A DNA stretch of 64,000 bases from Odiellus spinosus. Taxonomy: Eukaryota; Arthropoda; Arachnida; Opiliones; Phalangiidae. This document shows, piece after piece, positions 22,765 through 32,971 of this stretch (the first letter of the stretch is position 1; each line of letters opens with the position of its first letter). The notes beneath the pieces were generated by a model. The model saw only the letters and a list, made by a program, of their open reading frames with translations. It was not told the origin of the DNA and did not search any database. A program made the position numbers and the translations under genes. Location: the NCBI GenBank assembly GCA_963920705.1, contig OY987236.1, forward strand, positions 13,468,886-13,532,885, given 5' to 3'.

Positions 22765-25014
22765 ATGGAAACTGTTAATTCCAATTACTTCCAATCACAC
22801 TGTACGTGGAAAGCTACCGAAGGAAAAAATATCAGTGAAGCCATTGCTTGGTCTGATCGCAATGAAAAGTAGGCTTAGTACTATGGATATAAACAGAAGT
22901 CTATATTAACCTGATCACCCCCCCCCCCCCGGTGGCCTAAACTATAATGACTTTATAGACTTCTGATACAATCTATAATTTAAGGGACATATCAACTAAA
23001 TTATTCAAATTTTATCATTCATAGTTCAGATATAGAAGAAACTATACAAGCTGAAAACTGCGTCTTATTAGAAACTCCAAACGAGGCCACGGAAGCTGGT
23101 CAGCCACCGACAGAATGTCGCCTTATGCTTTATTCTCAACCACCTTACCTCATTCAAAAAGTAACAGTTTTATGTGAAGCCAGACTGATCGAAGTTTACG
23201 GCAGGCACGCTGAATACCTTAAAACTATCAGAAATCAAATTGTCGATGAGGTGGATGATATGGTTGTTTTTCGAGGTGATGTCCAATTGGAAAGACCTTC
23301 ACCGGAATGTTCCCTCAAGGTAATTATTTCCCTCTGTAGATTTATAGCATCAATAGACTTGAATAGGGCATATTTATTATTCAGTTCACTGGACTTAAAG
23401 TAAAGACGTCTATGTGGCTCTATGGTGTCACTGTTAAAGTTGCTCCAGTGCAAGGCAATACCCCACCTGTATCTACTTTACTAAGCCCTACCCTTGGCCC
23501 TACTAATATTATGGCTGGTGGCATGGACCGTAACCGAAATAATGCGCAGTTTATGTCCCTAATGACTTCCATGTTTGGTTCCCAAATCGAACCTCGACCT
23601 CAACCCGTTGTTTCCCCTGTAGTTGCTCCACAAACTCCTCCCCAACCCGATGTTATGGGTCTTTTAATGTCTATAATGCAAGCTAATCAAACAAACTTAG
23701 CATCAGCTGGCACGCAAGCTGTGCCTGGACTAACTAGTCCCATGCAGCAACAGTCTGTTATGACGTTAATCAATCAGATAGCTCAACAGCAAATAGCTCA
23801 ACATTATCCAGTGCCTAACGTATCTTCGACTTTACAAAACGGACCTATGGCCACTGCCCAAACTCCACTTAACACTCAGCCCGTACTTAATGGTTCTACT
23901 AGCTCTAATGTACCCCAAAATGGATCCATTAATATCTCGGAGAATATTTTACATAACGAAGCCATCAACGCAGACAATCAAGCCAAAGAAATACTCACTA
24001 AAATTGAACCCAAAGAAACTCCCAAAGTTGAAGTTAAACTTGAAAAAGAAGAAAATCCAATTGTAGAGCCATTTGAAGTTCCTGTTGAAGAGTCTGTTGA
24101 CATTGCGAACCCACCGGCTGAATTGACTATCGAAAAAGCCAATGAAACTCCAAATTTGCCACAGGCAGGATTAAGTAAATCTGTCGGAGCTACACCTTCA
24201 CGGTATGTTAAAAACAAAACTACTACAAATTAGGGGTGTGCGAGTACCTGAAAAATGTGTATACTCTGTTGTGAATTCTAGTACCCTGTTTTGCGAATTT
24301 TAGTACTCTGTTGCGAATTAGAGTACTTGGCTGCGAATTAGAGTACTTTGATTCGCAACCCATTTTTTGATTACTCGTATTTCAACTCTCAATACGTTTT
24401 TCCTAGATTCGAAGGAATACCCGAATCCTGAGTTTTTTAGAACTTAAAGGAGTCCTTCACTGCCTTGGCGGCTCCCTCATGTCTACTGCTTCCCCCCTCA
24501 GTTTTTAGCGACCCTCCCTTCTATACTACTTTTGGTTTGAAAAGTAACTCTTTTTCTGGGGCGCCAAAGACATGCAGTGGGCAATTTTTGGAAGACCGAC
24601 TTTTGAAAAAACAGGGGGGGGGGGGGACGCCACGGCCGTGAAGGACTCCTTTAACCTAAAAAAACCTGGCTCTCGCACCCCTACTAGTATTTTGTAACAT
24701 TTTTATTTATTCTTTATAGCGATCAAGCTGCTTTTGAACTCCCGGCCGAAGTTGTCGATCAGATAACTGATTCCGTGGTCAATAACATCGAATGCGGTCT
24801 CGAAAATATGGAACAGAGACTATGGGGAAAGATCGTTAATCGCTTACAAGAGATGGAGACTCGAATCTTAGCTCGAATGGAAGAAGTCATCGACGTTCTT
24901 CAAGAAGTTGAGGAAGGTATCGATGAACGAGAATCGCCTGAAAGAGATGACGAACGAGACCTACGAGATGAGGAAGAAGATGAAGAAGAAACGGATAGCG
25001 TCTTAAAAGTCTAA
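22765..25014 (+). CDS. ATPase PAAT / C10orf88-like protein
   Basis: Four exons (22765-22868, 23025-23319, 23385-24202, 24720-25014), phases 2, 0 and 2, giving 503 residues. Residues about 55-160 (TECRLMLYSQPPYLIQKVTV, then EARLIEVYGRHAEYLKTI and FTGLKVKTSMWLYGVTVKV) form the galactose-binding-like N-terminal domain. This resembles the PAAT family, a mitochondria-associated ATP-hydrolysing partner of ABC transporters in human cells. Next come NNAQFMSLMTSMFGSQ, a long low-complexity Q/N/P/T-rich linker, a K/E-rich stretch, and a C-terminal helical part (QITDSVVNNIECGLENMEQR). The tail is very acidic (DEEEDEEETD). Retaining intron 3 would end the protein after nine more residues. Family assignment rests on the N-terminal pattern and overall layout. 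Confidence 0.72.
24231..24683. mobile_element. MITE in PAAT intron 3 (outer, hAT-like ends)
   Basis: Terminal inverted repeats TAGGGGTGTGCGAG (24231) and CTCTCGCACCCCTA (ending 24683) bound most of the intron. Inside lie three or four imperfect repeats of GTACTCTGTTGCGAATTAGAG at about 24265-24350. A second element sits within it at 24444-24654. The ends resemble hAT-type termini; a clear 8-bp target duplication is not visible. Confidence 0.6.
24444..24654. mobile_element. Nested MITE with TTAA target site
   Basis: A 211-bp segment bounded by TTAA|AGGAGTCCTTCAC and its inverted copy GTGAAGGACTCCT|TTAA. The inverted repeat continues imperfectly for about 30 bp (CCTTGGCG versus CGCCACGG). TTAA target duplication is the mark of piggyBac-type transposition. 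A G-run of about 13 lies near the right end. It was inserted inside the older element 24231-24683. Confidence 0.65.
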
Positions 25015-25690
25015 AAAAATAATATCCTTTTTTATTTATATTTTTTGGTTTTTAATTATGTTTGTCCCCTACTCTCGAGTATTAGTCACTTTCCCAATCT
25101 ATTAATTTGGCAATATTTCTAGTCAGAAACTCGAGAAAAACTGATTACGCTAGGACAATCTCGCGCTTTTAAGTACTTTTTAAAAGTATACCCTCTTAAC
25201 TTCGAAAACAAAGTTCTGTGTCATTGAAAGTTTGACGTGGAAGAATGAGACAACATAATATTAGGAACGAGCTTTAAAATAAAAAAAGCACAAGGTATTA
25301 ACTTATATCAAAAGAATCTCGTAAAAACTCTCATATTTTATTGTTTAAACAAATCTCTGTTAAAATTAAAACTCCTAATTGGAAAGTTATGTTAATTTTA
25401 AATGTTTTTTTCTAATTTATATATGAAATGACGTTCGTAAACAAAACCTGAGACTCTTAAATTATTAAATATCAATTAAATTAATCATTCTATTAACCTA
25501 AAAACGTATTTTGGGAGTGATATATTTTATAAATATGATAAAATCAAACTGCGTGCAGCTACTGTTTCTCTGTCAGTAGAAAGATTTCAGGTGCTAAATC
25601 GTGACAATTAAAACACAGTTTCAATTTAATCGTATTTTGTTTTATTACCTCATAAACTTTAGATAGAAAATGATATTTTCCTTAGAAGTA
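25015..25690. other. Convergent 3' flanks of PAAT and DYNC2I2
   Basis: 676 bp between two opposing stop codons, AT-rich, with no open frame of note. AATAAA-type signals for the plus strand occur near 25278 and for the minus strand near 25642-25647. Confidence 0.5.
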
Positions 25691-28600
25691 TTAGTATTCG
25701 GTTTTAACCGAACCTAGAGCCAACAACTTTGATAATTCGTTCGTTCTTGTGGATTGAAAATTGCTCCCAAGCCTCCATACTTGAACTTTGCCATTCTTCA
25801 GCGCTGTTGCCACTAATTGGTAGCTAGTTAAAAAATAGAAATTAATTGTTTAGAAGTGCATGTACAAGAAACTGAAACTAGACAATTTTCTATAGATTCT
25901 TTATTATTAAAATAGGCCTAATTATCAAGGCACGCTCCAATTTTATGGGTATTGAGTATAGTATATAGAATGAATAATAAAATAGTTGGGCTAAATACAG
26001 ATAATAAGTAAAAAATACATTTTTAATTTACGTGGAAAATAAGCTCAACGTGGATCCATGGGAAATTAAAAATTATTTCTAACTTAATATCTGATTGAAG
26101 AGTAAGGTTAAATGATAAGGAATCGAAAAAAAAAAAAAATCACTTGCTGTCCAGTTTCATTTTCCCTCTAAACCTAAATGGTCCTAACTAAAAGTACTTT
26201 TTCTTGTTGAAGGAAAGAGTTGCGCCATTATCTCCTAATTGGCATTCAATGATGGAGGGTGAATGGGAATTGTTGTAAAGATCGTAAAGATGTAACTGAC
26301 CAGCCGAAGATACGCCTCCTATTAACAGCGGACAAATTGGTGACCAAGAAACCATCTTCAAACCGGAAGAACTTCGCAGCGCCACCAATGGTTCAAGCTG
26401 TGTATTATTAATTCGTTAAATGGGTGAATATGTAGTTTTTTATTTTCATTACTTTAGGCAACTATTTATTGTACCTGCAGTAGGGAATAGATTCTAATGT
26501 CTCCATCGCTGCTGCAACTGCAAAACACATTCCGTGTATGGGGGGAGAAATCAACGGATTCGATTACGCCATTGTGTAGACTGAATGACATTCCGATGGG
26601 GGATTTAAGAATTAGACCAGTACTTAGCATTCCTGTTAAAAAATAAAATTATGTGAATACAGTCCTAGGGGTTGATCACTTCACACAATCAGTGTACACT
26701 TTGGCTGAAATGACTAAGTAATCATTTTTACCAAGCTTCAGTTAGGCATAATCAATTTAGTAATTTTGCAATCACTGGAATAGAACCGAAATCGCAAAAT
26801 CACTCCATAATCAGCCTGTAATCAACTGCAGTCACTTCGAAATCTCCATAGTCACTAAGTAATTGCCATAATCACTAGATAATTATTGAAGTGATCATAA
26901 TCATGTGCATAATCACTGGTTACGTAGTCAGTGTACAAAAAAATGTGAGGTGATCAACCCCTTGCATGTCCCTCATTTTTCAAGTGGCAATTTTGACTAA
27001 CGTTTTGTTTCAATTCGACTATTGAGCGAACATTGACTTATAACCCCGCCTTCAGTCCCAATAATAAAGATACTCGGGTCATCCTGGTTGAATGAAATGC
27101 AAGTGATTCCAACTTCAGCTTCGGGTTGTTTAGCAACCAAATTTCGGGGAAGGAACTTTGATAGAATAATAAAACTAGAAGAGTGGCGGGGAGGAAGCTT
27201 ATCAGTTTTTGAAATTTTAATTTTGGGGTAATATTTTTAATTAGTTCAGGTATTTTTGATTTTACCCATCTGCTATTTCCATTTTGGTCATATCGTCCGA
27301 AAGTTTCCAAAAAAGTATTTTTCCATCCAAACTTGACGAAACAAGCTGAAAAAAATCCCAAGTTCTTGAGTATTTGATTCAAAGTTTCTTGAGTATTTGA
27401 TTCAAAGTTTCTTGAGTATTTGATTCAAAGTTTCTGAGTATTTGATTCAAAGTTTCTGAGTATTTGATTCAAAGTTTTAAAGTATTTCATTTGAATTTTT
27501 GAGTAGACTTAAGAAGAACTTACCATTATTTTACTTGGGCTTTCTGGATGTACTATCCAATTTAATCCAGTAATTGGTTCTTTATGACCATCTTGCCCGC
27601 ACGACTCGCTACTCGCTAAATTTGGGTCTTCATCTCCTGAAACATTGTAAATGCTAACGATTCCGGTAAATTTTCCAATAGCTAAAATTGAGGGTATCTT
27701 TGGGTGAAATTCCAGGGAGGTTATGCAGCAATCAGATTCAATTATGTTTTGCGGGGTTTTTCCCTTCATGCGTGAAACGTTCCATACTGCGCAACCAGCG
27801 TCGTGTTGACACCAGCTATCGTGTAATGATTTCCCATGCGCTACGGCTAAAATTGAGCCTGTACAATTCCACGATAAAGATGAAATCTTAATGAGTTATA
27901 AAGTAAAAATCTTCAATTAGTTCCTTTTTATAGATTTTTAAATCATTCAAAATTACTTCAGTGCTCCAGGAATCGTGCCGGAATTCTTCAATCTTTTCAG
28001 TTTCTAAATTTTCCCCAATGCCTAGTGGCGTATAATAATTAAATGCTTTGCTTTTGGAATTTTGTTTTAATTGATTTGTAATTCGCGGTTCGACTTTTTG
28101 CAAGAAAACCAACAAATTAAATATGTTATAGTCTACTTTATCATCTATTTTTAATACTGCCTCTTCAGTTTGAGTCTAAAATTAATTTGGAATTAGCTTG
28201 AATGTTATTAAATAATATTAAAAAGGAGAATGCAGCCCGACAACAAGTGATTTTCAATAAATTCCTTATCGTTCAAATAGGCCTAAACCACTTGGATTAG
28301 TTAAGTAGGCTTAATAAGGATCCTTGAAGAGTTTCAAATATCGGTGTTTAACAGTCTCCAGCCAATGAGAGAAAGCATGTGACGATTTAATGTCTCGGAA
28401 TAAAGTATGCGCTTCTGGGACTCATTAATGATAAGATATTACTCTCCACAGATTCTTGTCAAGTCTACTTATTGTGCTGGTTAAGCTTATAAAGTATCAA
28501 TAATTTCCTGTTGCCAGCTGGTTTCATTCTCCCTTTAATTATTCCCTTACTGAAATTTCATTTTTGTCCGGGTTTTGAGATTCCTGACTGTCAATCGCAG

Positions 28601-28761
28601 TTTCTTCAGTTTGCATTCCATCTTCAGTCAATTCTCTAATTAGAAAATACTTTTAATTTGGGATATTACATGTTTTATTATATTACTTTTTAATACCTAT
28701 TTTCTTTCCAACTCGGGTTTATATTTATGCAATCCGCGCTATTGGAACAATCTTTAAACAT
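25691..28761 (-). CDS. DYNC2I2: Cytoplasmic dynein-2 intermediate chain 2 (WDR34)
   Basis: WD-repeat intermediate chain of the dynein that drives retrograde intraflagellar transport. Nine exons: 28697-28761, 28551-28635, 27957-28175, 27524-27886, 27266-27345, 27002-27174, 26475-26632, 26198-26397, 25691-25823. They give 491 residues (human about 536). Matches to the human order include LLVFLQKVEPRITNQL (LC8/roadblock-binding region), ISSLSWNCTGSILAVAHG, ITSLEFHPKIPSILAIGKFT with DEDPNLA, VSSSLDGKILFWKL, ADGFIILSKFLPRN, EVGITCISFNQDDPSIFIIG, VESVDFSPHTRNVFCSCSSD, LKMVSWSPICPLLIGGVSSA and VATALKNGKVQVWRL. It reads as a six- or seven-bladed propeller. Intron 3 (27887-27956, 70 nt) was required to avoid a TAA. 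Intron 6 holds a MITE and intron 4 a short tandem repeat. Divergent from CEP19. Confidence 0.9.
26667..26962. mobile_element. MITE in DYNC2I2 intron 6
   Basis: Inverted ends AGGGGTTGATCAC(T)TCAC at 26667 and GTGAGGTGATCAACCCCT ending at 26962, with a second inner inverted pair CAGTGTACA(C). The 296-bp interior is built of degenerate repeats of ATCACTAAGTAAT-like text. No target duplication can be assigned. Confidence 0.7.
27366..27480. repeat. Short tandem repeat in DYNC2I2 intron 4
   Basis: Four to five units of TTGAGTATTTGATTCAAAG, 23-25 bp each, end a few bases before the acceptor of exon 5 as read on the minus strand. Copy-number change could lengthen the intron close to its 3' splice site. 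Confidence 0.85.
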
Positions 28762-28853
28762 TTTTACTCTTTTTAAAATATTTGTTTTGTTTACAACCCG
28801 TTGTCATAGCAACGTATCAGCTGACTTGTTTCTTTGCCAATAAAGAGATAAAA
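28762..28853. promoter_or_regulatory. Bidirectional DYNC2I2-CEP19 promoter with RFX X-box (28800-28813)
   Basis: Only 92 bp separate the two divergent start codons. In the middle, 28800-28813 reads GTTGTCATAGCAAC. It fits the X-box pattern bound by RFX factors: two 6-bp half-sites, GTTGTC and AGCAAC, around AT. RFX sites of this form drive ciliary genes in nematodes, flies and vertebrates, and both genes here are ciliary. The motif is near-palindromic, so it can serve both directions. Confidence 0.85.
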
Positions 28854-29452
28854 ATGGAACCTAACTTGCAGTATAAACCAATAAAAATTGGAATTAAAAC
28901 TGATAAAGATTCCCCCGCGCTTGTTCTATTTTACGAACAAATACCCCTTGAAGGCTCCCCTAGAAAATTTAAAAAATGTTATAGAAAACGTACAATGCCT
29001 GTAAGAAACTTGACAACAACCGCTAATTCAGTAGATTCTATAGCGGATGATTTGTGCACTCGACATAAGAAATACCTTATCGATGTTCCTCGTTTAAAAA
29101 TTGAAAAAATGTTGCGAATTTTGCAGGTAGGTTATGTTTTGAATTTTCTGTTCGTGAACATCCTTTGAATATATTTCATTTTTAGGAGTTAATGCGGGAA
29201 AAAAGCTTGGAAGTGGTGTTAGAGAAAATCAATAAGGAATTTTCTCTCAATCCTAACGAGGATTTAAATCAAGTTGATGAAGTGACACTTAAACGTAAAA
29301 AAGAACTTATGGATGAAATTTTTGAAAAAAATAGAAAGAAACCTGGTGATCCTGATTTCGAGTATAATGTTGAAGTTGATTTTGATAAATTGGATAAGAT
29401 AGAAACTAACGAATGGGATTCTGGAAGTGATGATTCAAAGTTTTTTGGTTAG
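28854..29452 (+). CDS. CEP19: Centrosomal protein of 19 kDa
   Basis: CEP19 sits at the mother centriole and ciliary base. With FGFR1OP/CEP350 and the small GTPase RABL2 it admits intraflagellar-transport trains. Two exons (28854-29126 and 29186-29452; 59-nt intron) give 179 residues (human about 163-167). Family blocks are easy to see: PALVLFYEQ, KRTMPVRNL, CTRHKKYLIDVPRLKIEKML, then FSLNPNEDLNQVDEVTLKRK, MDEIFEKNRKKPGDPDFEYN and the acidic end VEVDFDKLDKIETNEWDSGS. The start ATG has an AAAATGG context and is the first in the frame after the promoter. An in-frame extension upstream would run into the X-box. Confidence 0.95.
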
Positions 29453-30166
29453 TTTTCATTTTATGTATATTTAATTTTTTTCTTCATAATATTATGAATA
29501 TCTTCCTCTGAAGAATAAATTATTTTATAAAAATAATTGTATGTACTTTTGTAATTTATTTGTAAAACAAAAAACTTGAAAAGATTGATATTAGGATTTC
29601 TTGAATTGGCCAGATTTTGAATTACGATTTTTTTTTTTACCATTTTGAAAATCCCGGGTGTTTGAGTACATGCGCAGACTAGATAGTTTTGGTTGTGTGC
29701 GCATGACTCAATTTTCACCCTCGTTTTGTTGGCTCATTCATTCGCGATAGCCAAAGCCAATGATTCGCCATTAGCACATTATTATGAAGTCCTTTGACAC
29801 CTTGGAGTGGACTTTTTAATTTTGTACAATAAATAATACTTAAATTTCTGTAAGTTTTTTAAAGTTAGTATGTTAAAATAACTAGTAAAGTGTTAAAATT
29901 AAGATATATTGCTAACAAAGGAGAAACACTTGAAAATGTATCATAAATAGGTGAGTTTGTTTTTTCGCTAAGCCTAAATTTCAGGACCTTGCACAAATGG
30001 CGCCATAGGTTGGTATGATGGAGGGAAGCCTGAAGCATGCACGTTGCACAATCTAATTCCATCGTTCTAACTTAAAGCTTCAAGTAGCAATTCGGAATTT
30101 TATATGGAAGATTTATTAATTGTAGAAAAATACAAACAATTCTTAATAATTTCAAAGTTAAGTTTT
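29453..30166. other. Convergent 3' flanks of CEP19 and mARC copy 1
   Basis: 714 bp, AT-rich, no supported exon. AATAAATT near 29514 and AATAAATA near 29829 are possible CEP19 poly(A) signals. A T-run is at 29627-29637. Confidence 0.45.
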
Positions 30167-31583
30167 TTAACAAACAGCTTTAACGATATCTCCGACTGAA
30201 ATGCTGCCGCCTTCTCTAACTCCAAAATACATGGCAAATCTTGGGGATTTAATAGCGTGTTGCGAATATTCATTATTTCCAAATTTCTTACGATTTTCTT
30301 TGTCATTAGACATGCGGTACCTGCAGGAAAACGGAAACATTTTTGAACATTGAACTTCTCTTCATCGCAACTGTAGGATGATTTGGCACTTACTTCCTCA
30401 AGGTCCTTAATGGTTCGTACAAGTTTTTTATCCCGGTTTCTGGGTTGATGGTTGTTAAGACGCATCTAACGCAAACATATTGACTAGGGTTACGAGCTAT
30501 TTGCCCCAAAACCCCCACTGATATATCGAAACAATTATTTTGATTTCAAACCTGGTGCATGGTTCCATGCTGACTAGCTTGCTGGTGCCAATGTCCACGT
30601 ATTTAAAATCATCCTCTTGATAAGCGCAGCAGTTGTCGATTAAGATACTTGGCCGAAAGTTACGATAGCTAACTTTATCTTCAGGTTTTAAGCGTGAATT
30701 CAAGTCGGTGATTGAACTGGCTGATAGTATGGTTATGGCGGAATCATCATGATAGATAATCTGTTAATTTCAAAATTAATTTGAACCTCAAGCTATTAGT
30801 TGAATAATTTTTTTACCGCTCCTGGGTTAGGGAACTTTAACAAATTTCTTAGCATTTTACGAGGCTCAAAGTTTGGCAGGAATTGAGCAAATCTAACATC
30901 ATCAAGTTTAAGATACTTTTGAATCCACATTGCGGCTTCATCACCGCAATCAACGCATTGAATATTTTGAGTATAAACCCTGTCGTAATTATTTTCAATT
31001 AACTTGATGAATTAATTTTAACATGAAAAAATCAAACACGTACTTGCAATTTTTTGGCTTTTGGCCTGGCAATAATTCGGTCTGCATCTTAAGACGCAAA
31101 GTTGGCAAATCTTGAGCATTTAAATGCACTTCATCTTTATGAATGTAAGTTGAAATCAAAGCTAAACTGGGATATTGGCGTTGAGTTATGAATCCTTCGT
31201 CCCCTTTCGTTAAAATCCATTGCCTAGTTTGAAATATCATTTTTAGTTTTGCGATTTAACGAATGGCATTTTACTATTTTGGACAATTCCCTGGGCACAC
31301 TGAAAGCAGTAATTTTTTAAGGATATTTATACCTATCTTGTATGTTATTGTATCGCAGACCATATTTTGTAATTTCTGCATTACTAATTTCCACCCCAGC
31401 TAGAGATTTTACTGGGTACAATATCAACTTTGATACTTTAGCTATTTCTTTAAAGTCTTCTGGAGAAGGATTGACACTCTTGTATTTTCTCCACGCGAAA
31501 ATTCCACACAAAGCTGCGGTACCCGTTGCTGCTGCTGCTATCGCAATTTTTTGAGTTAAACTTAAATCGTTAAATTTCCACAT
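30167..31583 (-). CDS. Mitochondrial amidoxime-reducing component, copy 1
   Basis: Molybdenum-cofactor enzyme of the outer mitochondrial membrane. With cytochrome b5 and its reductase it reduces N-hydroxylated substrates. Six exons: 31333-31583, 31044-31223, 30817-30979, 30552-30760, 30394-30465, 30167-30320; 342 residues (human MTARC1 337). The N-terminal anchor is IAIAAAATGTAALCGIFAW (about 12-30), then KLILYPVKSLAGVEISNAEI of the MOSC beta-barrel domain. Exon 4 has DLNSRLKPEDKVSYRNFRPS and ILIDNCCAYQEDDF. Exon 4/5 gives MEPCTRCVLTTINPETG, with C266 and C269 in the conserved CxxC region that supplies the Mo-ligating cysteine. SISVGDIVKAVC is the C-terminus. Introns are all short (59-109 nt). 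An upstream in-frame ATG would add 19 residues. Confidence 0.93.
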
Positions 31584-31800
31584 GATCAATAATAATAACC
31601 CGTCCTTGACAAGTTGACAACTGTTTCTAGCCACGACCAACTATACAGTCTAATCTCTAACTAAGACTCTAAGTTGGTCGTGTTTTTATGCCCTTTCGAA
31701 GTTTCGAGTATGAGATAAGCGAATTACCTCTAACATCCCTCAAAACGTCAAGCGCCACTAGTGGGAGGTCTGCCGACCATAATGCGCCAAAAAATCAAAA

Positions 31801-31981
31801 GCTGCGTTCACACTACAGACTTTGAAACCGTTTTAAACCGTTTTGGAAAAGTTAAATTATAAATTTTTGGGATCACCCATGTAGACCTTTGATCAAGAAA
31901 CCAAATAAATATCTAAGAATGTCAATTTGAAGACTCGAAACGGTTTGAAAACGGTTCCAAAGTGTCAAGTGTGAACGCAGC
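31801..31981. mobile_element. MITE, family D
   Basis: 181 bp with 13-bp perfect terminal inverted repeats GCTGCGTTCACAC / GTGTGAACGCAGC. Subterminal repeats AAACCGTTTT and AAACGGTTT are also inverted. Related copies lie at 36307-36623, 37598-37775 and 58822-59262. Confidence 0.85.
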
Positions 31982-32505
31982 TTAAATGATTCCTCGAACC
32001 TAAACGAGTTTTATACACTTTTTAGCGCGAGAATTGAATGACCTAATATCAAATTGTCTCCGTTATCTTTATGAATTTTGAACTTAGAGATACAGAGAGC
32101 CTCTCTTTACGTGTGCTGACTAGGGAAAAGAGTAAAGGTTTCTTATTTTATTTTTTACAAATAATGGGGTATTTAACTTCTGTTTTGAGCTCCATGTATG
32201 CCCAGGGGCGTCGCTAGGGAAGTGAATAGCAGTCAAATTTTGTATACGAAGTATGCTAGTATGTTGCCAGATTCTAAAACACTTGAATGAGTTTTTCATA
32301 ACATTGATAGTTTACTAACAAGGAAGAAATAATTCGTGTTATGGACCACCGTTAGAGTTCAGACATCTCATTCTCCTTTAAAGTCGCCTTATTTTCTTGC
32401 TTAGCAGACGACGTTGACCATTACAAATTATACAGTCTAAGCTAGGCTGTGTACACAAAGGAAGAGCATTTTAAAGGGGCAAATTTCAGGTCCGATAGGG
32501 CCTTC

Positions 32506-32656
32506 GATAGCCTCTTCAGACGAGCTGTAATTAGCCGTGGATGAATCAGATTTAACCAAGGTTTACATAGACTTCTCAGTTCCATAAACATCGGTTGTGA
32601 TTAAACCTCGGTTAAATCTGATTAAACCGGCTAGTTATGCCTCGTCTGAAAATGTT
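32506..32656. mobile_element. MITE, family B (diverged)
   Basis: Ends CTCTTCAGACGAG... and ...CCTCGTCTGAAAATG match the cleaner copies at 36115-36245 and 45168-45360. The interior has the inverted pair AATCAGATTTAACC / GGTTAAATCTGATT. Confidence 0.65.
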
Positions 32657-32971
32657 ATAAGGGGATAAGAGGCAAATCGGTTTGCCAAACTGGTGCGTTA
32701 TAGAAATTAGTTAATGAACCCATTGACCCTTAATATATTTCCATCAATAAAAATTAATTAGTAATTGTATACGAAAGCTTTAATAAGATTATAAAAGTAC
32801 ACTTTATTCTTGATTAATTTCAAAGCTTTTTAAAGGGAGTATAAAGACCAAAATTTAGGTGACCTGATTAACTCTAGCGGCCTACCACCATGGGTGACTT
32901 AAATGTGTGTTAAAGCCAGTAACGAAAGAGAGCAGCTGTCGCGTTTGTTTAGTAGATTATTTAGGCTCCCT

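Larger units (their letters stand above)
31584..32971. other. Spacer between the two mARC copies
   Basis: About 1.4 kb containing the promoter of copy 1, a family D MITE at 31801-31981 and a family B MITE at 32506-32656. A poly(A) signal for copy 2 could be AATAAA-like text near 32746 on the plus strand only, so its 3' end is not assigned. No coding exon seen. Confidence 0.4.
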
